Below are positions 7,132-14,419 of a stretch of 21,345 nucleotides of DNA, in pieces. This DNA is from SIG575 sp045542485 (GTDB lineage: Bacteria; Bacillota; Clostridia; Oscillospirales; Acutalibacteraceae). The notes beneath the pieces are model-generated. The model was given only the letters and a program-made list of their open reading frames with translations, was not told the origin of the DNA and made no database searches. Numbering within the stretch: the first letter of the stretch is position 1; the number at the start of each line of letters is the position of its first letter. The DNA lies in contig JAZQLC010000041.1 of assembly GCA_045542485.1 (NCBI GenBank), forward strand, positions 1 through 21,345. Reading direction: 5' to 3'. Position numbers and translations under genes: made by a program.

Positions 7132-7875
7132 TTGGCTTCTATCATTGAAATGGATGAAATTTACTCCACCCCTATCATAGAGGTTAAGGACCTGCACAAA
7201 TCATACGGCAAAAACAAGGTCCTGAACGGAGTTTCCATATCCCTGAAGCCCGGTCAGATTATCGGTCTCTTGGGACCTAACGGCTGCGGCAAAACTTCAC
7301 TTATAAAAATTCTCACAGGCCTTATAAATGACTATGAGGGTCAGGTAAAGGTAGGCGGAAACAAGCCCGGTGTTGAAAGCAAATCAATGGTGGCTTATCT
7401 TCCCGAAAAAACATACCTTGCAGACTGGATGCGTCCGATAGATGCAATCAACTACTTTGACGATTTCTTTGCAGATTTCGATAAAGAGAAGGCGTTGCAG
7501 ATGATGCAGCATTTCAACCTTCCTATGAAGCAGAAGGCAAAGACTATGTCAAAGGGTATGCAGGAAAAGCTTCAGCTTCTTCTCGTTATGAGCAGAAATG
7601 CCCGTCTCTACATACTTGACGAGCCTCTCGGCGGTGTTGACCCCGCAGCAAGAAGCTTCATTCTCGACACTATTATGAACAACTATTCTAAAAATTCAAC
7701 AGTTCTTCTTTCAACTCACCTTATCCACGATGTTGAAAGAATTTTCGACCATGTTCTTATGATCGGTAAAGGTAAAGTGCTTCTCGACGAGGACACATCT
7801 TACCTGAGAGCAGAGGGCAAAACTGTGGAAGATGTATTCAAGGAGGTGTTCCACTTTGCTTGGGAAGTTAATTAA
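7132..7875 (+). CDS. ABC transporter ATP-binding protein (YtrB-like)
   Basis: This is the nucleotide-binding subunit of a small ABC exporter, partner of the overlapping permease gene. The TTG start (7132-7134) is fixed by AGGAGG at 7119-7124 with 7-nt spacing; the next in-frame ATG is six codons later and lacks a ribosome binding site. Walker A is GPNGCGKTS (48-56). The signature is degenerate (MSKGMQEK, about 139-146), as is common in the YtrB branch. Walker B is LYILDEP (159-165) with D-loop GGVDP, and the H-loop is STHLIHD. The segment PEKTYLADWMRPIDAINYF resembles ATPases of GntR-regulated envelope-stress transporters. No GntR regulator lies next to it here. The substrate is unknown. Confidence 0.92.
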   Translation: MASIIEMDEIYSTPIIEVKDLHKSYGKNKVLNGVSISLKPGQIIGLLGPNGCGKTSLIKILTGLINDYEGQVKVGGNKPGVESKSMVAYLPEKTYLADWMRPIDAINYFDDFFADFDKEKALQMMQHFNLPMKQKAKTMSKGMQEKLQLLLVMSRNARLYILDEPLGGVDPAARSFILDTIMNNYSKNSTVLLSTHLIHDVERIFDHVLMIGKGKVLLDEDTSYLRAEGKTVEDVFKEVFHFAWEVN

Positions 7876-8668
7876 AAACGATTTTAAGGCAAGTGCGCAT
7901 TCTCTTGCAGGTATTTATCTGATAGCGATTGCAATCGGTATTTTCACTGCTCTTTCCTACGCTTTTGAAAGCCTTGCAATCATTCAGGCAATCGGCACTC
8001 TCGCTCTTCTCCTTTTAAGCTTTGCAGTTCTCATTATCCCCGTTTTCCAGATTCTGTCTTATTTCAATAAGTCACTCTATTCAAATCAGGGATATTTAAG
8101 CTACACCCTCCCCGTTAAAAGTCGTGACCTGCTTTTCTCAAAGGCAGTTGTTTCATTCTCATGGATTACTTTGGGCTTCGGAATGTATGTGGGAATCTAT
8201 GTTTTCGTAATCAAGTATTTCTTCGGAAAGATGGACCCTGCAATCCTGGAACAGTTAGAGCTTCTCTACGATATGATTGAAACTCTCCCCGATAAATCAG
8301 TTTTCATTAAAGTTATCGTGGTTGTGCTTGTTGCTTTCTTCTTCGAGATTCTCGTTCTTGTTTCTCAGATTTTCTTTGCTATGACGCTTTCCAACATCAA
8401 GCCCTTCAACAGAATGGGTAACGCAGGTGGTTTCCTTATCTTTGCAGGACTTTTCGTTGTAATGTTCTACATCTTCATTCAGCTGACACAGTATTTCCCC
8501 TTGTCAATCTATATTACAAACGGAAATGTGAAGCTTGTGTCTGAAGCTATGTTCGGCACTGCCGGAACGCTCATCGGACTTGCAGGTATTATTTTCCAGC
8601 TTATCTGCACGATTGTGATGTTTGTGGGAACAAACTACCTTATGTCCAAGAAAATCAACATCAGATAA
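7856..8668 (+). CDS. ABC transporter permease, six predicted membrane segments
   Basis: This is the membrane component pairing with the ATPase just upstream. I place the start at TTG 7856-7858 because AGGAGGTG (7841-7848) lies 7 nt upstream; an in-frame ATG at 7832 would begin before that ribosome binding site. The protein then starts (M)LGKLIKNDFKASAHS, typical of this permease type, and its first codons overlap the end of the ATPase gene by 20 bp. Six hydrophobic helices are visible, including LAGIYLIAIAIGIF, LALLLLSFAVLIIPVFQIL, WITLGFGMYVGIYVFVI, VIVVVLVAFFFEILVLVSQI, GFLIFAGLFVVMFYIFI and LIGLAGIIFQLICTIVMFVG. It is 270 aa long. The substrate is unknown. Confidence 0.9.
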   Translation: MLGKLIKNDFKASAHSLAGIYLIAIAIGIFTALSYAFESLAIIQAIGTLALLLLSFAVLIIPVFQILSYFNKSLYSNQGYLSYTLPVKSRDLLFSKAVVSFSWITLGFGMYVGIYVFVIKYFFGKMDPAILEQLELLYDMIETLPDKSVFIKVIVVVLVAFFFEILVLVSQIFFAMTLSNIKPFNRMGNAGGFLIFAGLFVVMFYIFIQLTQYFPLSIYITNGNVKLVSEAMFGTAGTLIGLAGIIFQLICTIVMFVGTNYLMSKKINIR

Positions 8669-8672
8669 AACA

Positions 8673-8708
8673 AAACCCCGAAGTTGCTGCCAGGCGTCTT
8701 TGGGGTTT
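8673..8708 (+). terminator. Hairpin terminator after the ABC operon
   Basis: Stem AAACCCCGAAG/CTTTGGGGTTT (8673-8683 with 8698-8708, one G-T pair) closes a 14-nt loop. It is followed by AATATTTTG. It begins 4 nt after the permease stop and probably ends most transcripts. The gene at 8729 has no clear promoter of its own, so partial readthrough is likely. Confidence 0.7.
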
Positions 8709-8728
8709 AATATTTTGAGGAAAATAAA

Positions 8729-9340
8729 ATGAAAAAGAAAATCAGAATATTACTCATATCTTTCCTTGCTCTGTGTCTTGCAGGATTTCTCACATGGGCA
8801 GGAATCAACATTTACATAATTTCCTACGCAAGGCCTTATGTTATCACTGAATCGGAGGCAGAAAATCTCCGCAAAGACTGCGTTATCGCTCTCGGTGCTC
8901 AGGTGCTTCCCGACGGCACTCCCTGCCATCAGCTTTATGACAGGGTTATGATTGCGTCACGCATTTTCCTTGACGGCGCAGGAGAAAAGCTTCTTCTCAG
9001 CGGCGACAGCCGTGTGCCTGAGGAATACGACGAAATCACTGCGATGAAAGGCGTGGCAGAAGAACACGGCGTAAAAGAAGAGGATATGCTCTTTGACGGT
9101 GCAGGACTTAACACCTATTCGTCAATGGACAACCTTAAAAACAAATTCGGTTTTTCAAGCTGCGTAATCGTCACTCAGGAATACCACATCTACCGTTCTG
9201 TCTATATTGCAAGAAAAATGGGACTTGACGCTTACGGTGTGTGCGCTGACCCTCGCGGTTATGCCACAATCGTTTACAACGAGGCACGGGAAACACTTGC
9301 CCGTGTGAAAGCCTTTTACGACATTGAAATTGACAAATAA
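8729..9340 (+). CDS. SanA/YdcF-like DUF218 membrane-anchored protein
   Basis: The 203-aa protein has an N-terminal membrane anchor (about 7-31, ILLISFLALCLAGFLTWAGI) and a DUF218 (ElyC/SanA/YdcF) domain outside. Visible family motifs are CVIALGAQVLPDGTP (51-65), LYDRVMIASRIF (69-80), LLLSGD (88-93), the EEYDEITAMK helix, LFDGAGLNTYSSM, IVTQEYHIYRSVYIARKMG and the terminal RETLARVKAFYD. SanA-type proteins affect cell-envelope permeability and vancomycin exclusion in enterobacteria; the chemistry is unproven. GAGGAAAATAAA precedes the ATG. It follows a terminator hairpin and precedes a separate promoter for the next gene. Confidence 0.88.
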   Translation: MKKKIRILLISFLALCLAGFLTWAGINIYIISYARPYVITESEAENLRKDCVIALGAQVLPDGTPCHQLYDRVMIASRIFLDGAGEKLLLSGDSRVPEEYDEITAMKGVAEEHGVKEEDMLFDGAGLNTYSSMDNLKNKFGFSSCVIVTQEYHIYRSVYIARKMGLDAYGVCADPRGYATIVYNEARETLARVKAFYDIEIDK

Positions 9341-9358
9341 TCTTTATTATTATAAAAT
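9330..9358 (+). promoter_or_regulatory. Predicted sigma-A promoter of the ArAE-GNAT-GDPD-cop cluster
   Basis: TTGACA (9330-9335), a 17-nt spacer and TAAAAT (9353-9358) lie across the end of the SanA-like gene, with the -35 box inside its last codons and stop TAA at 9338-9340. The genes from 9389 to 13711 are closely spaced on the same strand with no other clear promoter, so this may serve copA and copZ too. Confidence 0.65.
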
Positions 9359-9388
9359 AAATGGGGATAATATTTTTGGTGATTCGCA

Positions 9389-9922
9389 TTGAAAATACAT
9401 TCTCCCGTAGGTATGAGAACAATCAAAACTGCCCTTTGTGTTCTCATCTGCCTTTTGATTTACAAGCTTTTTTATTATCTTAACGAATTTTACGGAGATA
9501 ACCCCGTGATGAGGTTTGTTCACAACTATCTTTTCGGCACGTCTCCCTCTTTTGCCTGTATCGCAAGTGTTATCTGTATGCAGGACACAATGGAAAATTC
9601 GGTAAAATTCGGAATCAGCCGTATTCTCGGCTCTGTTTTCGGCGGTGTTGCAGCAGTGCTTCTCAGTCTTCTGAACGCAGTGCTTTTTTCTTCAAGAGGA
9701 GACATTTTCGTCTGCGTCTTCGGCGTGGTTTTTCTCATCTGGCTCTGCAACAGAATCCGCAGAAAGGAAGCATCGTCAATCAGCGTCATTACCTTTCTGA
9801 TTATAATCATCGGTATCGACTATGCCCGTCCCCTTGTGGCTGCAATCAACAGGACAGTCGGCACCCTCATCGGCGCAGGTCTGGCAATTGCCGTCAACAG
9901 AAGCATAAAAAAGCCACAGTAA
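9389..9922 (+). CDS. Aromatic acid exporter family (FUSC/ArAE_1-like) membrane protein, short form
   Basis: This 177-aa integral membrane protein corresponds to the transmembrane half of ArAE_1/FUSC proteins (possible efflux of small aromatic acids or other organic anions; function inferred). The start GMRTIKTALCVLICLLIYKLF and the block TSPSFACIASVICMQDTMENSVKFGISRILGSVFGG are characteristic. Later helices include IFVCVFGVVFLIWLC and ISVITFLIIIIGIDYARP, and the end INRTVGTLIGAGLAIAVNR is also typical. It lacks the cytoplasmic C-terminal domain of longer members. The TTG start (9389-9391) is supported by GGTGAT about 6 nt upstream and by the expected MK-H-GMRTIKTAL N-terminus; ATG 9413 is the alternative. 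Confidence 0.82.
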   Translation: MKIHSPVGMRTIKTALCVLICLLIYKLFYYLNEFYGDNPVMRFVHNYLFGTSPSFACIASVICMQDTMENSVKFGISRILGSVFGGVAAVLLSLLNAVLFSSRGDIFVCVFGVVFLIWLCNRIRRKEASSISVITFLIIIIGIDYARPLVAAINRTVGTLIGAGLAIAVNRSIKKPQ

Positions 9923-9932
9923 TATATACGGA

Positions 9933-9967
9933 CATCCTTTCATATATCTGTAAAAAAAGAAAGGATG
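9933..9967 (+). promoter_or_regulatory. Hairpin covering the ribosome binding site of the GNAT gene
   Basis: A perfect 9-bp inverted repeat CATCCTTTC (9933-9941)/GAAAGGATG (9959-9967) with a 17-nt A/T-rich loop ends 6 nt before the ATG at 9974. The 3' arm is the ribosome binding site AAAGGA itself. If it folds in the mRNA it would restrict translation of the acetyltransferase. There is no T-tract after it, so it is not a normal terminator. Confidence 0.65.
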
Positions 9968-9973
9968 GTCATT

Positions 9974-10408
9974 ATGAAATTTATCGTAAGAAAAGCAGAA
10001 GAAAAAGACCTTTCCTCCGTTGAGGGTCTCTACAACGAAAAGAGGGATTACCCCTATTCCCCTTTCGGAAGAGAAAAAAGAGAAGCTTTCAGGGAAATGA
10101 TTGAAGACAAAAACTGTTTCCTTTTCGTCGGAGAGAGAAACGAAATTCCTGCCGCTTTTCTCTCAATGAGAATAGAGCACAGGTTTGAAAATTCTATGAA
10201 AGCCTCGGCAATAATCACAGATGTGAAAACTGCAGGAAAAGATTCCGAAATCCTCTGTGCAATCATTTCAAGAGCCGTAGCTACCGCTATGGAAAACGAT
10301 TGTTGCGAAATCACCCTCTATGACAAAAGTGTCATAGCAGAAAGCAGCTCTGTCTATTCAATCTGCGGTTTCAGAGAAAGCAACACCTTCTATGCTAAAA
10401 AACTTTAG
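9974..10408 (+). CDS. GNAT-family N-acetyltransferase
   Basis: This 144-aa cytoplasmic protein has the GNAT layout: FIVRKAEEKDLSSVEGLYNEKR at the N-terminus, FLFVGERNEIPAAFLSMRIEH as the central strands, then AIITDVKTAGKDSEILCAIISRAVATAMENDCCEITLY and SSVYSICGFRESNTFYAKKL at the end, matching the usual YxxxGF segment. The usual R/QxxGxG/A acetyl-CoA loop is degenerate (TAGKDSEI). ATG 9974 is chosen because the upstream in-frame ATG 9965 lies inside the ribosome binding site AAAGGATGG. The substrate is unknown. It lies between an ArAE membrane gene and a GDPD-like gene. Confidence 0.78.
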   Translation: MKFIVRKAEEKDLSSVEGLYNEKRDYPYSPFGREKREAFREMIEDKNCFLFVGERNEIPAAFLSMRIEHRFENSMKASAIITDVKTAGKDSEILCAIISRAVATAMENDCCEITLYDKSVIAESSSVYSICGFRESNTFYAKKL

Positions 10409-10436
10409 AGTATGATTAAAAATAAGGACTGATAAA

Positions 10437-11282
10437 ATGAGGAAGTTGAAATTTGAGAAAAAGCATATCCCCTTTACCATTATGGCTGTTGCCTGTATCA
10501 TCGTGGCAATCCTCTGCGGTATCAAAGCGATTGACGAAATAAAATACAACGAAAAGCTCTTTTCATCATCTCTTGTTGACACGAATCAGACTATCATCAT
10601 CGCTGACGGCGGAAACGGTACGGAAATACCGAAAAATACAAAATATGCCGTTGATGACCTGATGAAAAAAGGCTTTATCGCCATGAAGATTGATGCCCGT
10701 CTGACAAAAGACAAAAAGTGGGTTTCTCTCGCCAATGAAGATATTTCGTCTGTTACCACAGGTAAGGGAAATGTAAAGGATTTTACATATTTCGACTTAC
10801 TCAATCACAACATCAAAAACTTCAGACCTAATGAATTCCCCGTTATTGAGCTTGTATCTTCCACCGCAAAATATGCATCTGACAACGGTATTCTCCCCGT
10901 AATTTTCTTTCACGATTACAACAAGAGTGCCATCAGAAACCTCTATGCAAAGCTTGCAAGCGACAGCACACGCGTTCTCTATTTCGCATCCGATGACATA
11001 AGAGTTCTTGAATATTTAAGAAAACTCAGTGCAGATGCAAGTCTTTTATACTATGTTTCATCTATCACCGACGAGGATATCGAAAGATGCCGACAGGACG
11101 GAAATATGACTCTCGGCTTCAGTTTCGGCAAGGACAAGGACACAAAAACCGCCATTGAAAAAATGGCTTCGGAGAATGTTCCCTTCCTCTGCTTCGGCGC
11201 AGAAACTCTCGGCGACATCGAAAGCCTTTATAAGCTTGGTGTGAGAAGCTTTATCACAGACACGGTAAGTATGGAACAGTAA
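10437..11282 (+). CDS. Membrane-anchored glycerophosphodiester phosphodiesterase-like protein, catalytic residues missing
   Basis: The 281-aa protein has one N-terminal transmembrane helix (about 11-31, IPFTIMAVACIIVAILCGIKA) and an outer domain that follows the GDPD TIM-barrel order. Matching segments are TIIIADGGNGTEIPKNTKYAV (family IAHRG...PENT), MKIDARLTKDKKWV (family IELDVRLTKDG), ANEDISSVTTGKGNVKDFTYFDL (family HDETLDRTTNGKGxVxDLTxxEL) and the terminal LGVRSFITDTVSMEQ. The His of HRG is D57, the metal-binding Glu is K84 (D86 is kept), and the His of HD is N100. The later IEIK Glu region reads IFFHDY (156-161). It is therefore likely not an active phosphodiesterase. AAGGA lies 8 nt before the ATG. 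copA follows after 11 nt. Confidence 0.75.
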   Translation: MRKLKFEKKHIPFTIMAVACIIVAILCGIKAIDEIKYNEKLFSSSLVDTNQTIIIADGGNGTEIPKNTKYAVDDLMKKGFIAMKIDARLTKDKKWVSLANEDISSVTTGKGNVKDFTYFDLLNHNIKNFRPNEFPVIELVSSTAKYASDNGILPVIFFHDYNKSAIRNLYAKLASDSTRVLYFASDDIRVLEYLRKLSADASLLYYVSSITDEDIERCRQDGNMTLGFSFGKDKDTKTAIEKMASENVPFLCFGAETLGDIESLYKLGVRSFITDTVSMEQ

Positions 11283-11293
11283 CGGTGAATTGA

Positions 11294-13519
11294 ATGAAAA
11301 CAGAAGTTTATGACATTACGGGTATGCACTGTGTTGCATGTTCGTCTTCAATTGAGAGAGTAACAAGAAAAATGCCGGGAGTTGAACAAAGCGATGTAAA
11401 CCTCCCTCTTAACAGGCTTACAATCACATATGACGAAAGTCTCGTTACTCCCGAAGACATTATTGCGAAAATCAAAAAAGCAGGTTTCTCTGCCTCTGTA
11501 AGGCAGGAGGAAATCAAAGAAGAAAATAAAGAAGAAACATTGAAAGCCAAAAAGGAAAAGGCATCTGTTTTCCTTTCTCTTATTTTCGCTTTTCTCCTTA
11601 TGGCAGTTTCTATGGGACAAATGCTTTTCCCCAAAATGCCCGTACCCGATATAATTTCAATGAGTGCAAATCCCATAGGCTTTGCACTCTGTCAGCTTTT
11701 TCTCGCTCTGCCCGTGCTCATCCTCGGCAGAAAATTTTTCATCAGCGGATTTTCTTCCCTTTTCCGACTGAATCCCAATATGGATTCTCTCGTCGCACTC
11801 TCTTCTTCCGCATCGCTGATTTTCAGCCTTGTTATGACATTTCTTCTTCCCCATAATCCTCACCTTGTGCACAACCTTTACTACGAATCCTCAGCAGTTG
11901 TGGTGGCACTGGTGGGCGTGGGAAAATATCTGGAAGAGAGAAACAAAGAAAAAACAAAGAGCGCAATTTCAGCTCTTATGTCGCTTTCTCCCGACACTGC
12001 TGTTTTAGTTGACGAAAACGGACAGTGGGAGGTGCCTCTTTCGATGATAAAGGTTGGCGACACTCTTCTTGTCACACACGGCTCAAAGGTGCCTCTTGAC
12101 GGCATTGTCATTGCTGGCAGCGGCAGTGCAGACGAATCTATGCTCACAGGTGAAAGCAGACCTGTGGACAAGGAAAAAGGCAGTCAGGTTATCGGTGGCA
12201 GCATATGTGTCAGTGGTGCTTTTTATGTGAAAGTCACTGAAACGGGCGAAAATACGACTCTTGCGAAAATCATCAGGTTTGTGGAAAACGCCCAGAACAA
12301 GAAAGCACCTATTGCATCTTCTGCCGACAAGGTTTCATCTGTCTTTGTCCCCGTGCTGATTTCAATAGCACTGCTATCAGGCGTTGTCTGGTTTATTGTC
12401 AGCAGAGATTTTGCGTTTTCTCTGAAAATTTTCACATCCGTTCTTGTTATCGGTTGCCCCTGCGCTATGGGTCTCGCAACACCTACTGCAATCATTGTGG
12501 GCACAGGTCTCGGCGCGTCAAAGGGCATTCTCATCAGAAACGGTGAGGCTCTTGAAACAACCCACAAGGCTCAGGTTGTAATTTTTGACAAGACGGGCAC
12601 TGTCACAGAGGGCAGAATGTCCGTGACCGATATAATCGGCGACGAAAAGCAAAAGCTTCTCGCCTATGCTTATTCCCTTGAAAAAATGTCGCAGCATCCC
12701 ATCTCCGAGGCTGTGTGTCGCAAGGCAAGGGAGGATGAAGCAGAAGAATATGAAGTCATCGGTTTTGAAAGCCTTGCAGGTGGAGGAGTGAAAGGAAATC
12801 TCCCTGACGGCACCGTAATTTTTGCAGGTAACGAAAGGCTGATGAATGAAAACAATATAGATATTTCGCCGTACAGTGACGCGCTCCTCTCTCTTCAGAG
12901 TCAGGGAAAGACAGTAGTCTTAGTGGCAGAAAACCAAGTAGTTCTCGGTGTTCTGGGTATTTCGGATGTTATCAAAAAAGATGCAGAAAAAACTGTAAGA
13001 GAACTCAGAAAGATGGGACTTCACACAGTTCTTCTTACGGGTGATAACAGAAAAGCCGCCGAGCACATCGGAAAAACGGCAGGTTTTCAGGAAATTGTTT
13101 CTGAAGTTCTTCCTACTGAGAAAGCCGATGTTGTTAAAAAATATCAATCTCAGGGAAAAACAGTTATCATGGTGGGCGACGGCATAAATGACGCACCTGC
13201 CCTGACGGAAGCGGATATAGGCTGTGCAATCGGCAGCGGGTCGGATATTGCAATTGAATGCGCTGAAATCGTGCTGATGAAAAACAGCCTTTCAGATGTG
13301 GCAAAGGCCATAAAGCTCAGCCGTCTGACAATCAGAAACATCAGACAGAATCTTTTCTGGGCATTCTGTTACAACTGTCTCGCAATCCCCGTTGCTGCAG
13401 GTGTCCTTTATCCCCATTTCGGGATTCTGCTTTCCCCGATGATTGGTGCTGTGGCTATGAGCCTCAGCTCTCTCTTCGTTGTTACAAATGCTTTACGGCT
13501 TAAAAAATATAAAATATAA
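11294..13519 (+). CDS. copA: Copper-exporting P-type ATPase (P1B-1)
   Basis: CopA pumps Cu(I) out of the cytoplasm using ATP. The 741-aa protein has one N-terminal heavy-metal-associated domain (GMHCVAC, C13 and C16) and eight expected membrane helices. TGES lies at 285-288 (actuator domain) and the transport motif CPC at 388-390. The phosphorylation site is D432 in DKTGT, HP is at 468-469, and the hinge GDGINDAP contains D629. The last two helices carry YN (693-694) and MSLSS (722-726), the P1B-1 copper signature. The ATG at 11294 has only a weak GGTGA ribosome binding site, so translation may be coupled to the preceding gene. copZ follows directly. No CsoR or CopY regulator gene is nearby. 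Confidence 0.97.
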   Translation: MKTEVYDITGMHCVACSSSIERVTRKMPGVEQSDVNLPLNRLTITYDESLVTPEDIIAKIKKAGFSASVRQEEIKEENKEETLKAKKEKASVFLSLIFAFLLMAVSMGQMLFPKMPVPDIISMSANPIGFALCQLFLALPVLILGRKFFISGFSSLFRLNPNMDSLVALSSSASLIFSLVMTFLLPHNPHLVHNLYYESSAVVVALVGVGKYLEERNKEKTKSAISALMSLSPDTAVLVDENGQWEVPLSMIKVGDTLLVTHGSKVPLDGIVIAGSGSADESMLTGESRPVDKEKGSQVIGGSICVSGAFYVKVTETGENTTLAKIIRFVENAQNKKAPIASSADKVSSVFVPVLISIALLSGVVWFIVSRDFAFSLKIFTSVLVIGCPCAMGLATPTAIIVGTGLGASKGILIRNGEALETTHKAQVVIFDKTGTVTEGRMSVTDIIGDEKQKLLAYAYSLEKMSQHPISEAVCRKAREDEAEEYEVIGFESLAGGGVKGNLPDGTVIFAGNERLMNENNIDISPYSDALLSLQSQGKTVVLVAENQVVLGVLGISDVIKKDAEKTVRELRKMGLHTVLLTGDNRKAAEHIGKTAGFQEIVSEVLPTEKADVVKKYQSQGKTVIMVGDGINDAPALTEADIGCAIGSGSDIAIECAEIVLMKNSLSDVAKAIKLSRLTIRNIRQNLFWAFCYNCLAIPVAAGVLYPHFGILLSPMIGAVAMSLSSLFVVTNALRLKKYKI

Positions 13520-13531
13520 GAGGTGTGTGAA

Positions 13532-13711
13532 ATGACAGAAATCAAAGTCCCCGGTATGCACTGTCCTATGTGCGTAAAGAGAATTTCAGAAGCTCTGGAA
13601 AACGCAGGAATCAACGCAGTTGTCAGCCTTGAAACAAAAACTGTTTCAGTTGATGAAAAGGATGTGCAGAAAGCCAAGGAAGAAATCGAAGATATCGGTT
13701 TCGAGGTTTAA
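13532..13711 (+). CDS. copZ: Copper chaperone CopZ-like, heavy-metal-associated domain protein
   Basis: This 59-aa protein is a single HMA domain that binds Cu(I) and would deliver it to the N-terminal domain of CopA. It shows the MHCPMC copper site (residues 9-14) in the usual beta-alpha-beta-beta-alpha-beta context (KVPGMHCPMCVKRISEAL ... IEDIGFEV). Two extra sulfur atoms flank the site (M9 and M13), as is common in CopZ. ATG 13532-13534 is selected because AAGAGGTG (13518-13525) lies 6 nt before it. It begins 12 nt after the copA stop, so the two are cotranscribed. It is slightly shorter than typical CopZ (about 68 aa). Confidence 0.93.
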   Translation: MTEIKVPGMHCPMCVKRISEALENAGINAVVSLETKTVSVDEKDVQKAKEEIEDIGFEV

Positions 13712-13729
13712 AAAAGCCATACAAAATCA

Positions 13730-13758
13730 AAACGCCGAGGCACTCAACCTCGGCGTTT
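13730..13758. terminator. Bidirectional terminator between copZ and the zinc-ribbon gene
   Basis: A perfect 11-bp stem AAACGCCGAGG/CCTCGGCGTTT (13730-13740 with 13748-13758) has a 7-nt loop. On the plus strand it is followed by CGCTTATTATTT. On the minus strand it is followed by TTGATTTTG, after the end of the convergent gene. It serves both copZ and the zinc-ribbon gene. Confidence 0.85.
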
Positions 13759-13768
13759 CGCTTATTAT

Positions 13769-14383
13769 TTAATCAGCTCTGTCTAAATAGTGACCGTTAT
13801 TCTGTATCCTTCCGAAGAAATAACTATATTTCGTAGAGACACCGTGATAAGTCAGAGCACTTGAATCATAAAGACGGATGCTGTTGCCTGAAACTTCATA
13901 GTCACCTGTTTCAAAAGAGTAGTAATAACCGTTCTTGTACATAAGCTTCGCATAATCTCCGTTTTCTTTAAGAGAAATGCTTACTGTATATGAGTTTCCG
14001 TTATATGTATATGAACCTGTCCATACGCCTACAACGTCATTTTTTTCAAGACATGAAACTGCGATGAAGGTAATAAGGAAAACAACAACTCCTAAAATAA
14101 TAAGGATAGGTGCTTTCTTCTTCGGCTTGGCAGCAGGTGTCTGTACAGGGGGTACAGTCTGCATTCCGGGAGCCGTCTGTACGGGCGGTACTGTCTGCAC
14201 ACCGGGAGCCGTCTGTACGGGTGGCACTGTCTGTACGCCGGGAGCTGTCTGTACGGGCGGTACTGTCTGCTGAACAGCCTGAGGTGCTACGAAAGGCGCA
14301 CCGCATGCAGTACAGAAGCCTGAATCGCCGTTGTTTTCTGCGCCGCATTTAAGGCAGTATCTTGTAATTTTTCCGTTTGCCAT
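13769..14383 (-). CDS. Zinc-ribbon membrane protein with Pro/Val/Thr repeats, function unknown
   Basis: This is a 204-aa single-pass protein. An N-terminal zinc ribbon (CLKCG at 10-14 and CTACG at 24-28) is followed by a repeat linker (about 40-83, three copies of TVPPVQTAPGVQ or -MQ plus a partial one), a KPKKK stop, and one transmembrane helix (about 91-111). The C-terminal domain is beta-rich (112-204, starting VVGVWTGSYTYNGNSYTV) and looks like a small lipocalin-like barrel. By the positive-inside rule the zinc ribbon is cytoplasmic and the C-terminus outside. GAGGG lies 7 nt before the ATG. It follows ileS on the same strand after a hairpin. Such proteins are common in Clostridia but have no known job. 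Confidence 0.83.
   Translation of the reverse strand: MANGKITRYCLKCGAENNGDSGFCTACGAPFVAPQAVQQTVPPVQTAPGVQTVPPVQTAPGVQTVPPVQTAPGMQTVPPVQTPAAKPKKKAPILIILGVVVFLITFIAVSCLEKNDVVGVWTGSYTYNGNSYTVSISLKENGDYAKLMYKNGYYYSFETGDYEVSGNSIRLYDSSALTYHGVSTKYSYFFGRIQNNGHYLDRAD
14151..14271. repeat. 36-bp coding tandem repeat (3.4 copies)
   Basis: Units at 14151-14186, 14187-14222 and 14223-14258 plus a partial copy (14259-14271) are nearly identical, differing at a few mostly third-codon positions. They encode a 12-residue Pro/Val/Gln/Thr/Ala/Gly unit in the zinc-ribbon protein. Because 36 is divisible by 3, copy-number change would alter linker length without a frameshift. Confidence 0.92.
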
Positions 14384-14419
14384 ATTTAATCCCTCGCTAT
14401 CATATAAACTAAAGAAATC

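Noticed and set aside
10437..11282. Active glycerophosphodiester phosphodiesterase
   Set aside because: The HRG and HD histidines and a metal-binding Glu are replaced at the aligned positions.
14151..14271. CRISPR-like repeat array
   Set aside because: The 36-bp units are directly adjacent with no unique spacers, and they encode an in-frame 12-residue peptide repeat.
13977..14273. Plus-strand open frame with Cys/Gly/Thr repeats opposite the zinc-ribbon gene
   Set aside because: It is the antisense reading of the tandem repeat; it has no ribosome binding site, and the minus-strand frame has zinc ribbon, membrane helix and start signal.
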